Source: Chloroflexota bacterium
GTDB taxonomy: Bacteria; Chloroflexota; Dehalococcoidia; DSTF01; RBG-16-68-14
Direction of reading: 5' to 3'
Length of the DNA stretch: 7,524 nucleotides
Assembly: GCA_022561355.1 (NCBI GenBank)
Contig: JADFRJ010000110.1
Coordinates: 1 to 7,524 of the forward strand
Part shown: one piece after another, positions 1 through 5,591 of the stretch
Layout: each line of letters starts with the position of its first letter
How positions within the stretch are numbered: position 1 is the stretch's first letter
The notes under the pieces: generated by a model
Seen by the model: only the letters and a program-made list of their open reading frames with translations
Told to the model about the DNA's origin: nothing
The model's database searches: none
Translations under genes and position numbers: made by a program

Positions 1-26
1 GTCTTAATGAACTCGTAGCCGTCCAT
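1..26 (-). CDS. Start of an unidentified leftward gene (partial, leaves window)
   Basis: A leftward reading frame begins with ATG at 26-24 and reads MDGYEFIK before the window edge. The start is supported by a purine-rich AAGGGGAG site on the minus strand (plus positions 35-42) placed eight bases before the ATG. Only eight complete codons are visible, so the product cannot be named. The peptide resembles N-termini seen in crotonase (enoyl-CoA hydratase) proteins of the type xYEFIKxE, which would suit a neighbour of an enoyl-CoA hydratase, but this is a guess. The same frame stays open upstream to a stop at 218-216, with coding-like codons around 134-100, so a start further upstream (for example the GTG at 149-147) cannot be excluded. 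If the ATG is right, this gene is transcribed divergently from the hydratase gene at 271. Confidence 0.45.
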
Positions 27-51
27 GTGGTGGGCTCCCCTTAGGTGGGTG

Positions 52-80
52 TTGAGGATCGCGAACCTCCGTAGTATACA
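52..80 (+). promoter_or_regulatory. Possible sigma-70-type promoter upstream of the hydratase
   Basis: TTGAGG (52-57) and TATACA (75-80) are spaced by exactly 17 bases and each matches four of six consensus positions. Transcription from here would leave a long leader of about 180 bases before the hydratase start, which weakens the case. The first copy of the 11-bp direct repeat sits in the spacer between the two hexamers, a common place for a repressor site. Confidence 0.25.
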
Positions 81-122
81 GGCCGCGGCAGGTGATGAGC
101 CTTCCTTGATCTCGCGAACCTC
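59..122. repeat. 11-bp direct repeat, two copies 53 bp apart
   Basis: TCGCGAACCTC occurs at 59-69 and again, identically, at 112-122. The 53-bp spacing is close to five turns of B-form DNA, so both copies would face the same side of the helix, and it is not a multiple of three, which argues against a repeated peptide motif. The position between divergent genes suggests a regulator binding site. Chance recurrence of an 11-mer in GC-rich DNA cannot be excluded. Confidence 0.45.
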
Positions 123-256
123 GCCTTCCAGAATTGCGGGCGGGGCCACGCGAGCGGCGAGAATTCGAGTGCGATTGCGAGCGTTTCGTGACGCGGCACC
201 GCCAGCCGTTGGTGATTATGGAAGCCGCGCCGGCGTGGAAGAGAAGTGCACTAGTA

Positions 257-262
257 GAGAGG
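257..262 (+). promoter_or_regulatory. Ribosome binding site fixing the hydratase start
   Basis: GAGAGG lies eight bases before the ATG at 271. It favours this start over the in-frame ATG at 25, which would add 82 residues with no resemblance to the hotdog fold. Confidence 0.6.
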
Positions 263-270
263 CCCTCACT

Positions 271-678
271 ATGGAGCTTGAGGTCGGACAGCGAGCGAGC
301 AGGGAGCTGGCGGTCGATGAAGAGATGGTACGCAAGTACGCGGAGATCACCGGCGACTACAACCCGCTTCACTTTGACGCCGAGTTCGCCGCTCACACGC
401 GATTCGGGCGCTTGATGGCGCAGGGTGGCATCGCAACCGGAATGCTGCACGCCCTGGTGGCGATGGAGATGCCCGGGCCGGGCTCCGTTTTTATGCGGCA
501 GAGCTGGACCTTTCCGGCGCCGGTCTACATTGGGGATACGCTTCGCGCGGAGGCGACCGTGAAGTCAGTGCGGGCGAAGCGTAACATGGCTGAATTGGAG
601 TTCGAGGTCAAGAACCAAGACGGCACTGTTGTGCTGAACGGCGAGGCGCTGGTCTTTCAGGATGATGGCTCCAGCTGA
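271..678 (+). CDS. MaoC-like hotdog dehydratase, (R)-specific enoyl-CoA hydratase type
   Basis: This 135-residue protein is a single-hotdog MaoC/PhaJ family member. Enzymes of this family add water to trans-2-enoyl-CoA to give (R)-3-hydroxyacyl-CoA, or run the reverse dehydration in fatty acid or polyester metabolism, in the cytoplasm, usually as dimers. The hydratase-2 motif is intact at residues 29-36 (DYNPLHFD). Asp29 and His34 correspond to the catalytic pair of Aeromonas PhaJ. The downstream glycine-rich segment at about 43-54 (including AQGGIATGM) is also typical of the family. Length is normal for a stand-alone PhaJ-like protein. The monooxygenase gene follows on the same strand after 195 bases, too far to assume one transcript. 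Substrate chain length cannot be read from sequence. A role as one subunit of a heterodimeric HadAB-like dehydratase is possible, but no partner is visible. Confidence 0.88.
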   Translation: MELEVGQRASRELAVDEEMVRKYAEITGDYNPLHFDAEFAAHTRFGRLMAQGGIATGMLHALVAMEMPGPGSVFMRQSWTFPAPVYIGDTLRAEATVKSVRAKRNMAELEFEVKNQDGTVVLNGEALVFQDDGSS

Positions 679-777
679 CCGCGGGCGCGCTTACGCGCTG
701 CCGACCGGCTCCTTGAGCGTCGCGATCTCCCTGAATTCGATTGCGCCTGGGCTGTCGCTGACAGGTGAGGGTACCGG

Positions 778-810
778 CAACTGTTGCGTGCGCAGCTCTA
801 ACGACAGTTG
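778..810. repeat. Inverted repeat upstream of the monooxygenase (candidate operator)
   Basis: CAACTGT (778-784) is the exact reverse complement of ACAGTTG (804-810). Pairing extends inward by a T-G wobble (785/803) and a G-C pair (786/802), giving arms of nine bases around a 15-base centre. It ends 63 bases before the GTG start and its right arm overlaps the weak -35-like TTGGGT. It could bind a dimeric regulator or form an RNA hairpin. No U-run follows, so a terminator role for the hydratase gene is less likely. Confidence 0.4.
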
Positions 811-860
811 GGTTTGTGCGCGGCGGTCGGTTAAAGTGTGCCGTATGCATAACGTTCGAC

Positions 861-866
861 AGGAGG
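861..866 (+). promoter_or_regulatory. Strong ribosome binding site for the GTG start at 874
   Basis: A perfect AGGAGG sits seven bases before GTG 874-876. This site selects the GTG as start codon; no nearby in-frame ATG competes. Confidence 0.85.
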
Positions 867-873
867 CTACAGC

Positions 874-2793
874 GTGACGACATCCCAGGCGACGAAGCCC
901 CTTACGGCCGACGACGAGACTATCCGCAAGGCGCTGGAAGACGCGTTCCTTCCGGCACTGCTCCCCGCGCTTGCCCAAGCGACGGGCGACTTCGCCCTGC
1001 TACGGGACGACTTGCGTCCGCCTGCGGTGGCGCCAGGAATGCTCCAAGGTGGCATGTCCGCTGAACAGCAATCGGCGGCCCGGGACATCGCGTTCGATGC
1101 GCTGAAGACGCTCCGCGACGGCGGCGCCAGCGCGGCGGAGCGGCCGATCGAAGACGACGTACGCCGTATTTTCGAGTGGATGACGGCCTCACCGGCGTCC
1201 GACGACTACATGCCGCTGTTGGTTGAAGAGTTGGCTCCCACGGGGCAAGATCCGCGCGCGCCCACATGGCACGCTGGCGATGACACCGAATTTAGCGTGG
1301 CCATCATCGGCGCGGGAATGTCGGGGATTGTCGCTGGCGTTCGCTTGAAACAGGCGGGCGTGCCGTTCGTGATCATCGAGAAGAACGCGGATGTTGGCGG
1401 CACATGGCTGGAGAACACGTACCCTGGGGCGCGCGTGGATGTCCAGAGTGCGTTTTACAGCTACTCGTTCGCGCAGAAGATCGACTGGCCCAACCCGTTC
1501 TCCACGCAGGAAGTGCTGTTGGACTACTTCCGCGAATGCGCCGACGAGGAGGGTATCCGCGAACAGATGCGTTTCAATACTGAAGTGGTGTCCGCCACGT
1601 TCGACGAAGACGCATGCACATGGTCGCTTCGATTGCGACCTGCCGATGGAGCTGAGGAAGCGATCGAGGTGCAAGCGGTGATCAGCGCCGTAGGCCAGCT
1701 CAACCGGCCGAAGCTGCCGGACATCGCTGGTAGGGAGACGTTTAACGGCCCGGCGTTCCACTCCGCGCAGTGGGACCACAGCGTCGACCTGGCCGGGAAG
1801 CGCGTCGCCGTCATCGGCACGGGTGCGAGCGCCGCCCAGTTCGTCCCGGAGATCGCGGAGCAGGTAGCTGAATTGAGCGTTTTCCAGCGCACGCCTGCCT
1901 GGTTCCTGCCTGTACCGAACTATCGTGATGAGACGCCTGCCGGGCTCCAGTGGCTGTTTCGCCACGTGCCCCATTACATGCACTGGTACCGGTTCTGGCT
2001 CTTCTGGACCTCGACGGATGGCCTGCTGCCAGCCGCAATCGTCGATGAAAACTGGCAGTCTGAAGGCGCGTCCGTGAGCGCGGCCAACGATCAGCTGCGC
2101 CAACTGTTCACGACGTTCTTGCAGGCGCAGTACGAAGACCGGCCTGACCTGTTTGAGAAGATTCTTCCGACGTATCCGGTCGCAGCCAAACGGTTCCTGC
2201 TCGACAATGGGAGCTGGCCTGAGGCGCTGAAGCGCGACAACGTTGAGCTGATCACAGAAGGGATCAAGGAGATCACTGCTGATGGGGTCGTGACCGAGGA
2301 CGGGCGACTTATCGAAGCGGACGTGATCATCTTTGGTACGGGCTTCCATGCGTCGCAATTTCTTATGCCGATGAAAATCGTGGGCAGAAACGGCATCGCA
2401 TTGACGGAGCAGTGGGACGGCGACGCTCGCGCGTACTTAGGCATCACGGTGCCGAACTTCCCGAACTTCTTCATGCTCTACGGCCCGAACACGAACATCG
2501 TCGTCAACGGCAGCATCATCTACTTCTCGGAGTGCGAGGTGCAGTACGTGCTGGGATGTTTGCGCATGCTTCTCAAAGACGGACATAGGGCGATGGACTG
2601 CAGGCAGGACGTGCATGATGCGTACAACGAACGCATTGATGAGGCGAACCTCAAGCGGGCCTGGGGAGCCTCAGACGTCAATAGCTGGTACAAGAACGAT
2701 CGTGGCCGGGTAGCCCAGAACTGGCCGTTTAACCTACTGGATTACTGGCAGCAGACGCGCAAGCCGGACCCTGCCGACTACGTGTTCCTCTAG
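874..2793 (+). CDS. Type I Baeyer-Villiger monooxygenase, 4-hydroxyacetophenone monooxygenase-like
   Basis: This 639-residue flavoenzyme is predicted to use FAD, NADPH and O2 to insert oxygen next to a ketone carbonyl, giving an ester or lactone. The FAD Rossmann motif GAGMSG is at 146-151, followed by GGTW (175-178) and YPGARVD (183-189). The type I fingerprint FxGxxxHxxxWD is complete at 290-301. The NADPH Rossmann motif GTGASA is at 315-320, and the FGTGF motif is at 487-491. An N-terminal extension of about 139 residues precedes the FAD fold. This extension and the total length match HAPMO (about 640 residues) rather than cyclohexanone monooxygenase (about 540). From memory, HAPMO uses Arg339 and Lys439 for NADPH recognition and Arg440 for catalysis; this protein has Arg339, Lys439 and Arg440 at the same numbers. 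Aryl ketones are likely substrates, but aliphatic ketones remain possible. No esterase lies alongside to hydrolyse the product. Confidence 0.93.
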   Translation: MTTSQATKPLTADDETIRKALEDAFLPALLPALAQATGDFALLRDDLRPPAVAPGMLQGGMSAEQQSAARDIAFDALKTLRDGGASAAERPIEDDVRRIFEWMTASPASDDYMPLLVEELAPTGQDPRAPTWHAGDDTEFSVAIIGAGMSGIVAGVRLKQAGVPFVIIEKNADVGGTWLENTYPGARVDVQSAFYSYSFAQKIDWPNPFSTQEVLLDYFRECADEEGIREQMRFNTEVVSATFDEDACTWSLRLRPADGAEEAIEVQAVISAVGQLNRPKLPDIAGRETFNGPAFHSAQWDHSVDLAGKRVAVIGTGASAAQFVPEIAEQVAELSVFQRTPAWFLPVPNYRDETPAGLQWLFRHVPHYMHWYRFWLFWTSTDGLLPAAIVDENWQSEGASVSAANDQLRQLFTTFLQAQYEDRPDLFEKILPTYPVAAKRFLLDNGSWPEALKRDNVELITEGIKEITADGVVTEDGRLIEADVIIFGTGFHASQFLMPMKIVGRNGIALTEQWDGDARAYLGITVPNFPNFFMLYGPNTNIVVNGSIIYFSECEVQYVLGCLRMLLKDGHRAMDCRQDVHDAYNERIDEANLKRAWGASDVNSWYKNDRGRVAQNWPFNLLDYWQQTRKPDPADYVFL

Positions 2794-2838
2794 GGATCTC
2801 AGGCGGGCCAAGCTGCAGCATGTGGCGGACGGCGTGGG

Positions 2839-2852
2839 GAGTTTCGGAACTC
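2839..2852. terminator. Short hairpin between convergent genes (possible bidirectional terminator)
   Basis: GAGTT (2839-2843) and AACTC (2848-2852) form a perfect five-base stem around a TCGG loop. It is about 45 bases past the monooxygenase stop and about 57 bases past the PPOX stop on the other strand. The stem is short and no T-run follows on either strand, so any termination would have to be weak or Rho-assisted. Nothing else was recognised in the 116-base gap. Confidence 0.25.
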
Positions 2853-2909
2853 GGTATAGGGCACGGAGCAGAGCGCGACCGACAGACTGGCTCGCCTATG
2901 TCCCTCGTT

Positions 2910-3323
2910 TCAGATGAGTTGGCCCCACGTCACCGTCCGTTCGACGGATATCTTGATCACGGGGCGCCCTTCCAACGGTAGCTTGTCGTACTGCTGATAC
3001 TTTTCTTCGAGTAGCCGAATCGCCCGTCGATATTCAGCGCCACGCTGGATGATCTCGGCCCTGCCCCGGAGTTGGACGTAGCCCAACCGTTGCCAGTCTT
3101 CGTCGTAGTGATCGAACAGGACCTGCACCTGGGGGTTGGAGCGGATGTTGCGCACACGTCGTAGCCGCTCAGGCGGCGCCGCCTTCGGTTTCAGATCGAT
3201 GGGGGTGTACAGCACCCCATCGGCGTAGACGAACACGATCGGGACAATATGCGGCCGGCCTCGGCCATCGACCGTCGCCAGGCGAGCGACTCGCTGCTCC
3301 TCCAAGAACCGTTCAGTCAGCAT
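2910..3323 (-). CDS. PPOX-class, probably F420-binding protein of the Rv0121 (TIGR03668) type
   Basis: This 137-residue protein has the split-barrel fold of the pyridoxamine-5'-phosphate oxidase superfamily. It resembles the Rv0121-like group, thought to bind the deazaflavin F420. The N-terminal strand reads RVARLATVDGRGRPH at 11-25, followed by VPIVFVYADGVLYT (27-40) and the basic DLKPK segment (43-47). DHYDEDW at 71-77 and the closing VTWGQ at 131-135 are also characteristic of the group as I recall it. Length is normal. GGAG on the minus strand (plus 3329-3332) lies five bases before the ATG. It follows the LLM-class gene by 66 bases on the same strand, so co-transcription is likely. The family reaction is not established; reduction of unsaturated substrates or a cofactor-binding role are both possible. 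The family call is firm, the F420 dependence inferred. Confidence 0.85.
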   Translation of the reverse strand: MLTERFLEEQRVARLATVDGRGRPHIVPIVFVYADGVLYTPIDLKPKAAPPERLRRVRNIRSNPQVQVLFDHYDEDWQRLGYVQLRGRAEIIQRGAEYRRAIRLLEEKYQQYDKLPLEGRPVIKISVERTVTWGQLI

Positions 3324-3341
3324 CGCTGCTCCGGTAGCATA

Positions 3342-3363
3342 GCGCCGTTCCTAGAGGAAGCGC
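3342..3363. repeat. Hairpin between the LLM and PPOX genes
   Basis: GCGC (3342-3345) pairs with GCGC (3360-3363), and TTCC (3348-3351) pairs with GGAA (3356-3359), around a four-base TAGA loop and with a two-base CG bulge. It lies in the 66-base gap between two leftward genes. A hairpin here could stabilise one end of the message or adjust downstream expression. It is short, and no T-run follows on the minus strand. Confidence 0.3.
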
Positions 3364-3389
3364 CCCACGCCGCCACAGGTGACGAAGCT

Positions 3390-4304
3390 CTAGACCGACG
3401 AGATCAGGCTCTTCAGGAGGTCTCGGGTCTCCTGCATCGACTGTTCCGCGTCATCGCTGCCGGGGAAGATGGCCGCAAGCAGGTCTGTGGCGCCGGCGTC
3501 CGCGAAGGCGCGAAACTGTTGCTCGATCTCAGAGGCGGTGCCGAAGATGCCGACGTTTGCCGGGCCGTCAACGCCTTCGATGTCGAGCACGCGCCTATAG
3601 TTCACGAGCTGCCCGTACATGTTGAAGACCTGGGCCGCGCGCTCACGTGTCTTCTCCAAATCGTTCGTTACGGCAACAGGCAGGGCGACGCACACGCGTG
3701 GCGCGGGCCGGCCCGCCTCTTGGGCAGCCTTGTTGATACGCGGCGCCACATACGTCTCGATCGCTTTGCGGCCGGCCATCCACGTGACCGTGCCGTCCGC
3801 AAGCTCTCCCGCGATGCGAAGCATCATCGGGGCCAGCGCTGAGATGATGATCGGGACCGGCTTGGCGCCGGGGACCTGCACGCCGGCGTTTACCTTGTAG
3901 ACGTCGCCACTAAAGGAGACGTGGCCCTCGTCCATCAGCGGCCGCAAGACGGAAAGGTACTCGCGCACGTGTCGGGCTGGCTTCTCGTACGAAAGGCCCC
4001 ACATCTGCTCTACGACAGGCTGGTGAGACGGCCCGATGCCCAGCACGAATCGGCCTCCCGCCGCGGCCCCAACGGTCAGGGCCTGTTGCGCGAGTGAGAA
4101 CGGATGGTGCAGGTAGGTCGGGATCACGCCTGTGCCTAGTTCGATTCGCTCGGTCTGCGCGCCGACCAACGCGATGGCGGTAAGCGTGTCGCCGCCGAAG
4201 ATCTGGCCGAACCAGACGCCGTGGAAGCCGTCACGCTCGGCGGCCTGGACGTCCTTGGTCAGTTGATCGATGTTTCCAGCGTCGCGAAATAAACTAATAC
4301 GCAT
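3390..4304 (-). CDS. LLM-class flavin/F420-dependent oxidoreductase (MSMEG_4879/TIGR03564-like)
   Basis: This 304-residue protein is a luciferase-like TIM-barrel oxidoreductase. Members of this branch are predicted to take or give hydride through the deazaflavin F420. Visible family features are the opening strand MRISLF, VWFGQIFGGDT (30-40), the TERIELGTGVIP strand (51-62), GRFVLGIGPSHQP (84-96) and ELADGTVTWMAG (167-178). GIFGTASEIEQQ (252-263) marks the C-terminal region in which LLM proteins describe a failed-substrate check. Length is usual. The start is reasonable because the family begins with a strand like MRIxLF. The upstream AGGGGA is only three bases from the ATG, which is tight. 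The PPOX gene follows on the same strand. The substrate is unknown. An FMN-dependent monooxygenase, the other main LLM type, is the alternative. Confidence 0.88.
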   Translation of the reverse strand: MRISLFRDAGNIDQLTKDVQAAERDGFHGVWFGQIFGGDTLTAIALVGAQTERIELGTGVIPTYLHHPFSLAQQALTVGAAAGGRFVLGIGPSHQPVVEQMWGLSYEKPARHVREYLSVLRPLMDEGHVSFSGDVYKVNAGVQVPGAKPVPIIISALAPMMLRIAGELADGTVTWMAGRKAIETYVAPRINKAAQEAGRPAPRVCVALPVAVTNDLEKTRERAAQVFNMYGQLVNYRRVLDIEGVDGPANVGIFGTASEIEQQFRAFADAGATDLLAAIFPGSDDAEQSMQETRDLLKSLISSV

Positions 4305-4371
4305 AGGTCCCCTGTCTCTAGGTCTACGTTGTTGCCAGACAGCGCATGATAGTATCCAACGCAGCCGAGAG

Positions 4372-4397
4372 CTTCGCGGCGCGTAGCTGCGGCGAAG
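4372..4397 (-). terminator. Hairpin just after the msrAB stop codon
   Basis: CTTCGC (4372-4377) pairs with GCGAAG (4392-4397) and CGC (4380-4382) pairs with GCG (4389-4391). The result is a nine-base-pair stem with a two-base bulge and a six-base loop. On the minus strand it begins 11 bases after the msrAB stop at 4409. No U-run follows, so it is either a non-canonical terminator or a message-stabilising 3' structure. The rest of the 104-base gap to the LLM start has a -10-like TATCAT on the minus strand (4346-4351) without a credible -35. Confidence 0.4.
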
Positions 4398-4408
4398 GGT
4401 GCTCGTGG

Positions 4409-5467
4409 TTAACGGGTCTCAAGGTCCAGCGCGAGGCTGTTGATGCACCAGCGTTGGCCGCCGGCGTCCCGTGGCCCGTCATCAAAGACGTGCCCCAGGT
4501 GGGAGTCACAGCGGGCGCAGCGCACCTCCGTGCGCTTCATGCCGTGCGAACTGTCTACGAGCAGCTCCACCGCGTCCGGCGAGACCGCCTCCGTAAAGCT
4601 GGGCCAGCCGCAGCCTGAGTGGTATTTGGTCCCGCTATCGAAGACGACGTTCCCGCAGCCACCGCAGCGGTAGACGCCATCATCCTCGGTGTCGACGTAT
4701 TCGCCCGTGAACGCGCCTTCGGTTCCAGCTTGGCGCAGCACTGCGTACTGTTCCGGCGACAGGCGCTTGCGCCACTCCTCGTCGCTGGTGGGCATGGGCG
4801 TATGAGTGTCACCGGCTTCCGACGTCGCAGAGGTTGGGCACGTTACTCCCGTTCCACCGATGCCGCAGTAGCCGCTCGGGACCTTGTGCAGGTACTGCTG
4901 GTGGTACTCCTCCGCGTAGTAGAAGGGGCCACCCGGCGCGATCTCGGTCGTGATCGGACCGAAGCCGCCCTTCTGGAGCGCCTCGTTGTACATCGCGCAC
5001 GCCGATTCGGCGGCTTGCTGCTGTTCTTCGTCCGCGTAGTAGATGGCGGATCGATATGCTGTACCGCGGTCGTTACCCTGTCTCATGCCTTGGGTCGGAT
5101 CGTGCGCCTCGAAGAAGACCTTCACGAGCGAGGCGTACGAGATCTGGCCGGGGTCAAACGCCACGAGCACCGCCTCCGCGTGTCCCGTCCGGCCTGAACA
5201 CGTCTCCTCGTAGGTCGGGTTGGGCGTGTGGCCGCCCGCGTACCCGGCCGCCGTCGTGTACACACCGGGCGTCTGCCAGAAGATGCGCTCGGCGCCCCAG
5301 AAGCAACCGAGGGCGAAGACGGCTGTCTCTACGCCTTCAGGAAACGGCGGCTGAAGCGGTGTGCCGAGGACGGCGTGCTTGGCGGGGACGGCGAAGGCGG
5401 GGCGCTCCCGTCCGGGCAGCGCCTTCTCAGGTGCCACGATCTCGTCCTGGCGTCTGCTGAAGATCAT
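4409..5467 (-). CDS. msrAB: Fused peptide methionine sulfoxide reductase MsrA-MsrB
   Basis: This 352-residue cytoplasmic repair enzyme reduces both the S and R epimers of methionine sulfoxide, using thioredoxin-type electron donors. The MsrA half spans about 1-212. It has the E. coli-like N-terminal extension (ALPGR at 16-20), the catalytic GCFWGAE (54-60, Cys55), GYAGG (75-79), and the paired recycling cysteines Cys201 and Cys210 in the [13 protein letters not shown] tail. A short linker, about 213-226, leads into the MsrB half. There the zinc ligands are Cys268/Cys271 and Cys317/Cys320, the probable resolving cysteine is Cys286 in SGCGWPSF, and the catalytic cysteine is Cys341 in RWCINS. 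Both halves look complete and active. The A-B order has no thioredoxin-like domain, and there is no signal peptide. An aromatic Trp replaces the more usual Tyr or Phe before Cys341. Gaps of 124 and 104 bases flank it on the same strand. Confidence 0.95.
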   Translation of the reverse strand: MIFSRRQDEIVAPEKALPGRERPAFAVPAKHAVLGTPLQPPFPEGVETAVFALGCFWGAERIFWQTPGVYTTAAGYAGGHTPNPTYEETCSGRTGHAEAVLVAFDPGQISYASLVKVFFEAHDPTQGMRQGNDRGTAYRSAIYYADEEQQQAAESACAMYNEALQKGGFGPITTEIAPGGPFYYAEEYHQQYLHKVPSGYCGIGGTGVTCPTSATSEAGDTHTPMPTSDEEWRKRLSPEQYAVLRQAGTEGAFTGEYVDTEDDGVYRCGGCGNVVFDSGTKYHSGCGWPSFTEAVSPDAVELLVDSSHGMKRTEVRCARCDSHLGHVFDDGPRDAGGQRWCINSLALDLETR

Positions 5468-5474
5468 ACTCGTA

Positions 5475-5479
5475 CCTCC
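5475..5479 (-). promoter_or_regulatory. Ribosome binding site fixing the msrAB start
   Basis: GGAGG on the minus strand lies seven bases before the ATG at 5467-5465. It overrules the longer in-frame starts at 5491 and 5572, whose added residues are not similar to MsrA and would overlap the desaturase-msrAB spacer structures. Confidence 0.8.
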
Positions 5480-5556
5480 AAAAGTAAGCATAGCGCTTTT
5501 CGCGCGAGGGGTTCGAGCAGCCAGGCTGATCCAGGATTTCCTAATCGCGCTCGTCC

Positions 5557-5570
5557 GCCATCGCGATGGC
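5557..5570. repeat. Perfect 14-bp palindrome between desaturase and msrAB
   Basis: GCCATCGCGATGGC is identical on both strands. As RNA it can fold into a five-base-pair stem with a CGCG loop, starting 21 bases after the desaturase stop at 5592, so it may be a weak terminator. Equally, it lies about 90 bases upstream of the msrAB start and could be an operator for a dimeric regulator. A second small inverted repeat, GCGC-TTTTC-GCGC, lies nearer msrAB, ending within about 25 bases of its ribosome binding site. No clear promoter hexamers were found in the 124-base gap. Confidence 0.45.
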
Positions 5571-5591
5571 AAGCTGTGTGGGCTTCTGGTG

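Larger units (their letters stand above)
27..270. other. Divergent intergenic region
   Basis: This stretch separates a leftward gene starting at 26 from the rightward hydratase gene starting at 271. It holds a possible rightward promoter (52-80), two exact copies of an 11-bp sequence (59-69 and 112-122) and the hydratase ribosome binding site (257-262). A minus-strand -10-like hexamer, TATACT, overlaps the rightward -10 at 73-78 and could serve the leftward gene, but I see no convincing -35 partner. The hydratase frame is open back to 25, but the extra residues do not look like part of the hotdog fold. No RNA gene was recognised. Confidence 0.5.
679..873 (+). other. Intergenic region between hydratase and monooxygenase genes
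   Basis: These 195 bases separate two genes on the same strand. They contain a small hairpin (CTGTC-GCT-GACAG, 752-764), a larger inverted repeat (778-810) and the monooxygenase ribosome binding site (861-866). The only promoter-like spacing found, TTGGGT (808-813) with TTAAAG (831-836) 17 bases apart, matches just three of six positions in each hexamer. The distance and structure suggest the monooxygenase has its own promoter. Confidence 0.45.

Noticed and set aside
25..270. N-terminal extension of the hydratase from the ATG at 25
   Set aside because: The added 82 residues show no hotdog-like pattern, and GAGAGG with good spacing marks the ATG at 271 as the start.
4..450. 148-codon leftward open frame over the hydratase start
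   Set aside because: It is antisense to the conserved hydratase motif region, is Arg/Ser-rich and has no recognisable domain.
1189..2358. 389-codon leftward open frame opposite the monooxygenase
   Set aside because: It lies wholly antisense to a gene with clear catalytic motifs, its peptide is rich in Arg and His with no recognisable domain, and such antisense frames are common in GC-rich coding DNA.
3249..3842. 197-codon rightward open frame over the LLM gene and the spacer
   Set aside because: It overlaps two well-supported leftward genes and has no family resemblance or ribosome binding site that I can see.
4619..5197. 192-codon rightward open frame inside msrAB
   Set aside because: It is antisense to the MsrA and MsrB catalytic regions; composition reflects the complementary strand.
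5468..5572. Longer msrAB start at 5572 or 5491
   Set aside because: The GGAGG seven bases before 5467 and similarity of the protein to E. coli MsrA beginning near this Met favour the shorter form.
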